Origin: an uncultured Comamonadaceae bacterium
Lineage (GTDB): Bacteria > Pseudomonadota > Gammaproteobacteria > Burkholderiales > Burkholderiaceae
NCBI GenBank assembly: GCA_946482595.1
Contig: CAMLSD010000125.1
Span: 1-11,972 of the forward strand
Reading direction: 5' to 3'
Length of the DNA stretch: 11,972 nucleotides
Made by a program: the position numbers and the translations under genes. The notes under the pieces were generated by a model. The model saw nothing but the letters and a program-made list of their open reading frames with translations. It made no database searches and was not told the DNA's origin. Below, one piece after another: positions 8,323 through 11,972 of the stretch. The number at the start of each line of letters is the position of its first letter. Within the stretch, counting starts at the first letter, position 1.

Positions 8323-11300
8323 ATGTCTGCTGGACGCACCCGACTTTCCCTGCTGCTTGCCCTGGCCCTGACCGCCTGCGGCGGCTCGCAGGCGCCTGAA
8401 TCCGCGCAATCGACCGAGGGGGTGGCCGCGGCCGCCCCGCCCGCGGCCTCGGCGCCGCCGGCCGCTGACGCACAGGCCGGCCTGCAGGCCGACATCACCC
8501 CGCAGGCCGTGGGCCCGGTCGTCTACCGCTTTGCCAAGTCCAACGGGGCCTACTTCTACACGGGCAACGAGGCCGAAAAGGACGACATCGCGCGCAACTT
8601 TCCGAACTTCCGGTACGAGGGCGTGGCGTTTTCCAGCAGCACCGGCGATGGCTCGGTGCCGGTGTACCGGTTTGCCAACCTGGGCAACGGCGGCTACTTC
8701 TTCACTGCCAATGAAGGCGAGCGTGACTTCGTGCGCCAGACCCGCCCCGACATGCGCTACGAGGGCAGCAGCTTTTCCGTCGCCAGCGCCGACGACCCTG
8801 CCGCCTCGCCGGTGTACCGCCTGGCCAACCTGACCAACGGCGCCTACCTCTACACCGCGTCCCGCCCCGAATACGACCTGGCCGTGGCCAGCGGCACCTG
8901 GCGCGGTGAAGGCATCGCGTTTTACGCCTACGCCGGCGGCAGTGCACCGAATGCCCCGCTGGTCTATGACAACACCACCAGCGTGCCCGTGCCCGACAAC
9001 TCCACCACCGGCATCAGCAGCACGCTGCAGGTCACCCGCACCGGGCCATCCGGCACCGTGGAGGTGAGGGTGCAGGTCACTCACACCTACATCGGCGACC
9101 TGGTGGTCGAGCTCGTGCACCCGGACGGCACGGTGTATTCACTGCACAACCGTGACGGCGGGACGACCGACAACATCAATCGCAGCTACACCGTCAACGT
9201 CGGCAACCGAGCCTCCCAGGGGACCTGGACCTTGCGGGTGCGCGATGTTTCGCGCCTGGACACCGGCACGCTGACGGGCTGGCGGCTGAGTTTTGCCACG
9301 CCCGGCACCGACCCCGGACCGGGCACCGACCCGAATCCGGTGCCCATGCCACCGGGCGGCTGGACGGTCAGCGGCACCATCAGCATGGCGCCCACGGCGG
9401 CCGTCGACTCCGACACCAACGACCCCAACCAGACCAACCGCCGCAACAACGACGACTTCCCGGTGGCACAGGCCTTGCGCACGCCGGTGCTGCTGGTCGG
9501 TTCGGTCAACCTGCCGCGCACCGGGCCGCAGGGTGCCACCTACTCCAATGGCGACGAGTTCGACGTGTCCCGGGTGTCGCTCAAGGCCGGGCAGGTGGTC
9601 GAGATCGAGTTCTCCGCCGACCCGGACATCAACGACCTCGACCTCTACATCTTCAATTCCGACATGGGGATCGTCGGCGAGTCCTATGGCCTGAACCGCT
9701 ACGAATGTGTGCGCATCCGCACCGATGGCACCTACTACGTGGCCGTGCATGCCTATGACGGTGCCTCGGTCTACAACCTGCGCATCGGCTCCCCCGGCGA
9801 GTCGGCCGGCTGCCCCAACTCCACCGCCCGGTCGGCCTCGATCGTCACGCGCCAGCTCGTCGCGGCCCCGATCGACACCACGGCGGCCACCGCCGAGCGC
9901 CAGCGCGAGACGCAGCAGTCGATTCGCGTGCAGGGGCCGGCCGTCACCCGACCGGGTGTGCCGCAGTTGCTGAGCCTGCCGGCCTCGGCGCGCGAGCGTG
10001 CCCAGGGGCTGCGCGCGCTGACCGGCCGCGCCCAGGTGGCACCGAGCGTGCCCACGCCCGCGCGGTCCGAGGCCCTGCAGGACGTGGTCGACACCGTCGG
10101 CTATGCCAAGCGGTTGCAGAAGTCGGGGCTGTACCGCTACGTGGAGCCCAACCGCTACATGTTCCGCCAGGCGCTGACCGGCAACTTCCCGCCGAACGAC
10201 CGGCAGTACGTGTCCCAGCGCTGGCACTACAACCTGATCAGTCTGCCCGAGGCAATGGCACGGGTCACCGCGCTGTCGCCGGCTCCGACCCGGCGCCCGC
10301 TGGTGGCCGTGATCGACACCGGCATCGTGGCGGACCACCCCGACCTGCTGACCCAGATCGCCGACGGGTACAGCTTCATCTCGGTCACGCGCGAGGGTGA
10401 CCGCAACACCGCCAACCCGGACGATCCGTCCCGCCAGGAAGACCGCCCCTCGTTCCACGGCACCCATGTGGCCGGCACCATCGGTGCGGTGACCTACAAC
10501 GCGGTGGACGGCGCCGGTGTGGCACCAATGGCCCAGCTGATGCCGCTGCGCGTGTTTCGCCCCGAGTCCGACGGCGCGACCGCCTACGACATCGTCCAGG
10601 CCATGCTGTACGCGGCAGGCCTGCCCAACAGCTCGGGCCGCATTGCCCCGCGCAAGGCCGATGTCATCAACATGAGCCTGGGGGGCAATGCCTCGTGCCC
10701 GTCCTTCTACCGCGATGCGATCGCCCAGGCCCGTGCCCAGGGGGTGATCGTGGTGGCGGCGTCGGGCAATGAGTCGCGCAACGACCTGGGCTCGCCCACG
10801 GCGGTGGGCACGCCGGCCAACTGTGCCGGGGTGATCTCGGTTGGCGCACTCGATGCGCGGGCCCGCCAGACCTACTACTCGAACAGCGGCCCGCAGCTCA
10901 CCGTGGCGGCACCTGGCGGCGATGCGGCCCAGTCCACCAACGGCTCGGGCTACCCGGACTCCATCTACAGCACCATCGGCGCGTTCGACTTCTCCGGGCG
11001 GCGCGTGGCCTCGTTCGGCCCGCTCGACGGCACCTCGATGGCCACACCGCACGTGGCCGGTGTGATGGCGCTGATGCGCTATGTGCATCCGGCGATCACG
11101 CCCGACCAGATCGACCAGCTGTTCGCTGCCGGCCGGCTGACCGACGACGTCGGTTCGGCCGGGCGAGACAACGCCACCGGCCACGGCCTGATCAACGCGG
11201 CCAAGGCCGTCGATGCAGCCCTGGCACTGCGTGACGGCGGCACCGCACCGCCGGTGACCGGCACCATCGTGGCCTCGCCCGCGTCGCTCGACTTCGGCAG

Positions 11301-11946
11301 CCTGCAGACCAGCGCCGAGATCGAACTGCGTGCCACCGGCGGCACCGCCGAGGCGGTGACCGGCGTGACCTCCGGTTCGACGGCTGTCACCGTGACGGCC
11401 AACCAGGTCGATGCCAAGACCCGCCTGGGCACCTACACCGTGCGGGTCGACCGTTCGCGCCTGACCGACGGCACCCACCTGACCAAGCTCACGGTGCGCA
11501 CCACGCTGCGCACGTTCGAGGTGGCGGTGTCGGTGTTCAAGCCGTCGAGCGGCACCACCGGCACGCAGGCTGATTTCGGCCCGATGTACGTGCTGCTGAT
11601 CGACCCGGCCACCGACACCGTGGTGGCCGACGCGCTGGCCACGGCGTCCAACGGCCGCTACCGCTGGCAGGTCACCGGCTTGCGCACCCACACACGGGTG
11701 CAGGTGCTGGCCGGTGCCGACACCGACAACGACAGCTACATCTGCGCGCGCGGTGAACCCTGCGGCGCCTTCCCGGTGATGGCGGCCGAGCCGGTGGTGG
11801 TCGACCTGTCGCTGCGCCGCACCGAGCTCGATTTCAGCGTCGTGCCCTTTGGCGGCAGCAACAGCTCGTCGCAGTCGCTGCTCGCGCCGCTGCCGGCGGG
11901 GCCGGGCGCCGCGGGATCTGGCGTTGCGCGGCCTCGACCGCGGTGA
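8323..11946 (+). CDS. Subtilisin-family (S8) lipoprotein protease with N-terminal DUF5648, P and PPC-like domains
   Basis: This 1207-residue exported serine protease carries a lipoprotein signal: a hydrophobic core, then lipobox LTAC with Cys19 as the lipidation site. Gly20 at +2 suggests the outer membrane. An Ala/Pro-rich spacer follows. Three DUF5648 repeats start near Val67, Val114 and Val164, each opening VYRF/VYRL-A and closing on RYEG or RGEG. A proprotein-convertase P domain covers about 209-325 (THTYIGDLVVELVHPDGT; DTGTLTGWRLSF). After a Pro/Gly/Asp linker comes a PPC-like beta-sandwich (about 347-491; DINDLDLYIF). An I9-like propeptide seems to end at YVEPN (606-610). The catalytic domain (about 640-970) has the full triad, Asp665 (VAVIDTGI), His712 (HGTHVAGT) and Ser905 (GTSMATPHVAG), with oxyanion Asn816. 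The C-terminal 240 residues are beta-rich, with a DTDND loop (1133-1137) and Cys1141/Cys1147. The ATG at 8323 is chosen because it alone gives a signal peptide; the open frame extends upstream into uvrA. Substrate unknown. Confidence 0.92.
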   Translation: MSAGRTRLSLLLALALTACGGSQAPESAQSTEGVAAAAPPAASAPPAADAQAGLQADITPQAVGPVVYRFAKSNGAYFYTGNEAEKDDIARNFPNFRYEGVAFSSSTGDGSVPVYRFANLGNGGYFFTANEGERDFVRQTRPDMRYEGSSFSVASADDPAASPVYRLANLTNGAYLYTASRPEYDLAVASGTWRGEGIAFYAYAGGSAPNAPLVYDNTTSVPVPDNSTTGISSTLQVTRTGPSGTVEVRVQVTHTYIGDLVVELVHPDGTVYSLHNRDGGTTDNINRSYTVNVGNRASQGTWTLRVRDVSRLDTGTLTGWRLSFATPGTDPGPGTDPNPVPMPPGGWTVSGTISMAPTAAVDSDTNDPNQTNRRNNDDFPVAQALRTPVLLVGSVNLPRTGPQGATYSNGDEFDVSRVSLKAGQVVEIEFSADPDINDLDLYIFNSDMGIVGESYGLNRYECVRIRTDGTYYVAVHAYDGASVYNLRIGSPGESAGCPNSTARSASIVTRQLVAAPIDTTAATAERQRETQQSIRVQGPAVTRPGVPQLLSLPASARERAQGLRALTGRAQVAPSVPTPARSEALQDVVDTVGYAKRLQKSGLYRYVEPNRYMFRQALTGNFPPNDRQYVSQRWHYNLISLPEAMARVTALSPAPTRRPLVAVIDTGIVADHPDLLTQIADGYSFISVTREGDRNTANPDDPSRQEDRPSFHGTHVAGTIGAVTYNAVDGAGVAPMAQLMPLRVFRPESDGATAYDIVQAMLYAAGLPNSSGRIAPRKADVINMSLGGNASCPSFYRDAIAQARAQGVIVVAASGNESRNDLGSPTAVGTPANCAGVISVGALDARARQTYYSNSGPQLTVAAPGGDAAQSTNGSGYPDSIYSTIGAFDFSGRRVASFGPLDGTSMATPHVAGVMALMRYVHPAITPDQIDQLFAAGRLTDDVGSAGRDNATGHGLINAAKAVDAALALRDGGTAPPVTGTIVASPASLDFGSLQTSAEIELRATGGTAEAVTGVTSGSTAVTVTANQVDAKTRLGTYTVRVDRSRLTDGTHLTKLTVRTTLRTFEVAVSVFKPSSGTTGTQADFGPMYVLLIDPATDTVVADALATASNGRYRWQVTGLRTHTRVQVLAGADTDNDSYICARGEPCGAFPVMAAEPVVVDLSLRRTELDFSVVPFGGSNSSSQSLLAPLPAGPGAAGSGVARPRPR

Positions 11947-11972
11947 CACGACTGCGGTGACACGACCGCGGC
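11935..11972. repeat. 14-bp tandem repeat across the protease stop codon
   Basis: Copies CGACCGCGGTGACA (11935-11948) and CGACTGCGGTGACA (11949-11962) differ at one base, and a third partial copy runs to the window end (11963-11972). The stop codon TGA (11944-11946) lies inside the first copy. The array may continue beyond the window. A 14-bp unit is not a multiple of three, so gain or loss of copies upstream of the stop would change the reading frame. Confidence 0.8.

Noticed and set aside
9139..11949. A 936-residue - strand open frame opposite the protease gene
   Set aside because: No motifs are seen, the composition is Gly/His/Arg-rich, and the opposite frame has a full S8 catalytic triad.

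Overview
The window is a strongly G+C-rich bacterial segment. Its codon use (G or C in nearly every third position), the UvrA sequence, and an iron-uptake cassette typical of Burkholderiales suggest a betaproteobacterium of that order, possibly near Leptothrix, Sphaerotilus or Rubrivivax. That placement is inference from recall, not from a search. All six protein genes lie on the + strand. Long open frames on the - strand mirror them and look like artefacts of base composition.

Positions 1-572 hold no convincing gene. They contain a 19-base G run, three copies of a dispersed hairpin repeat (one inverted, two direct, with a perfect 42-bp inverted match between the outer copies), then an AT-richer patch with a candidate Fur box (311-329) and -10 element. 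A leader of about 225 nt with a perfect 7-bp stem follows.

Positions 573-5009 are a tight four-gene iron cassette. It comprises a TonB-dependent siderophore receptor, a small DUF3649 membrane protein, a PepSY-associated membrane protein (a FoxB-like candidate siderophore reductase) and a small DUF3325 membrane protein. Gaps are 6 nt, 10 nt and a 4-nt ATGA overlap. The likely scheme is that the receptor imports a ferric siderophore across the outer membrane, the PepSY protein acts on it at the inner membrane or periplasm, and the two DUF proteins are accessory membrane subunits of unknown role.

Positions 5088-8078 are uvrA, the damage-sensing ATPase of nucleotide excision repair, complete with both ATPase halves and its zinc-binding cysteines. 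It sits 78 nt after the iron cassette. Its likely Shine-Dalgarno sequence lies inside a 7-bp inverted repeat, and no LexA box was seen in that gap.

Positions 8323-11946 encode a 1207-residue lipoprotein serine protease of the subtilisin (S8) family. Three DUF5648 repeats, a P domain and a PPC-like domain all lie upstream of the propeptide and catalytic domain, the reverse of the usual layout. A 14-bp tandem repeat runs across its stop codon to the end of the window. The best candidates for undescribed biology are this protease architecture and the DUF3649/PepSY/DUF3325 cassette.
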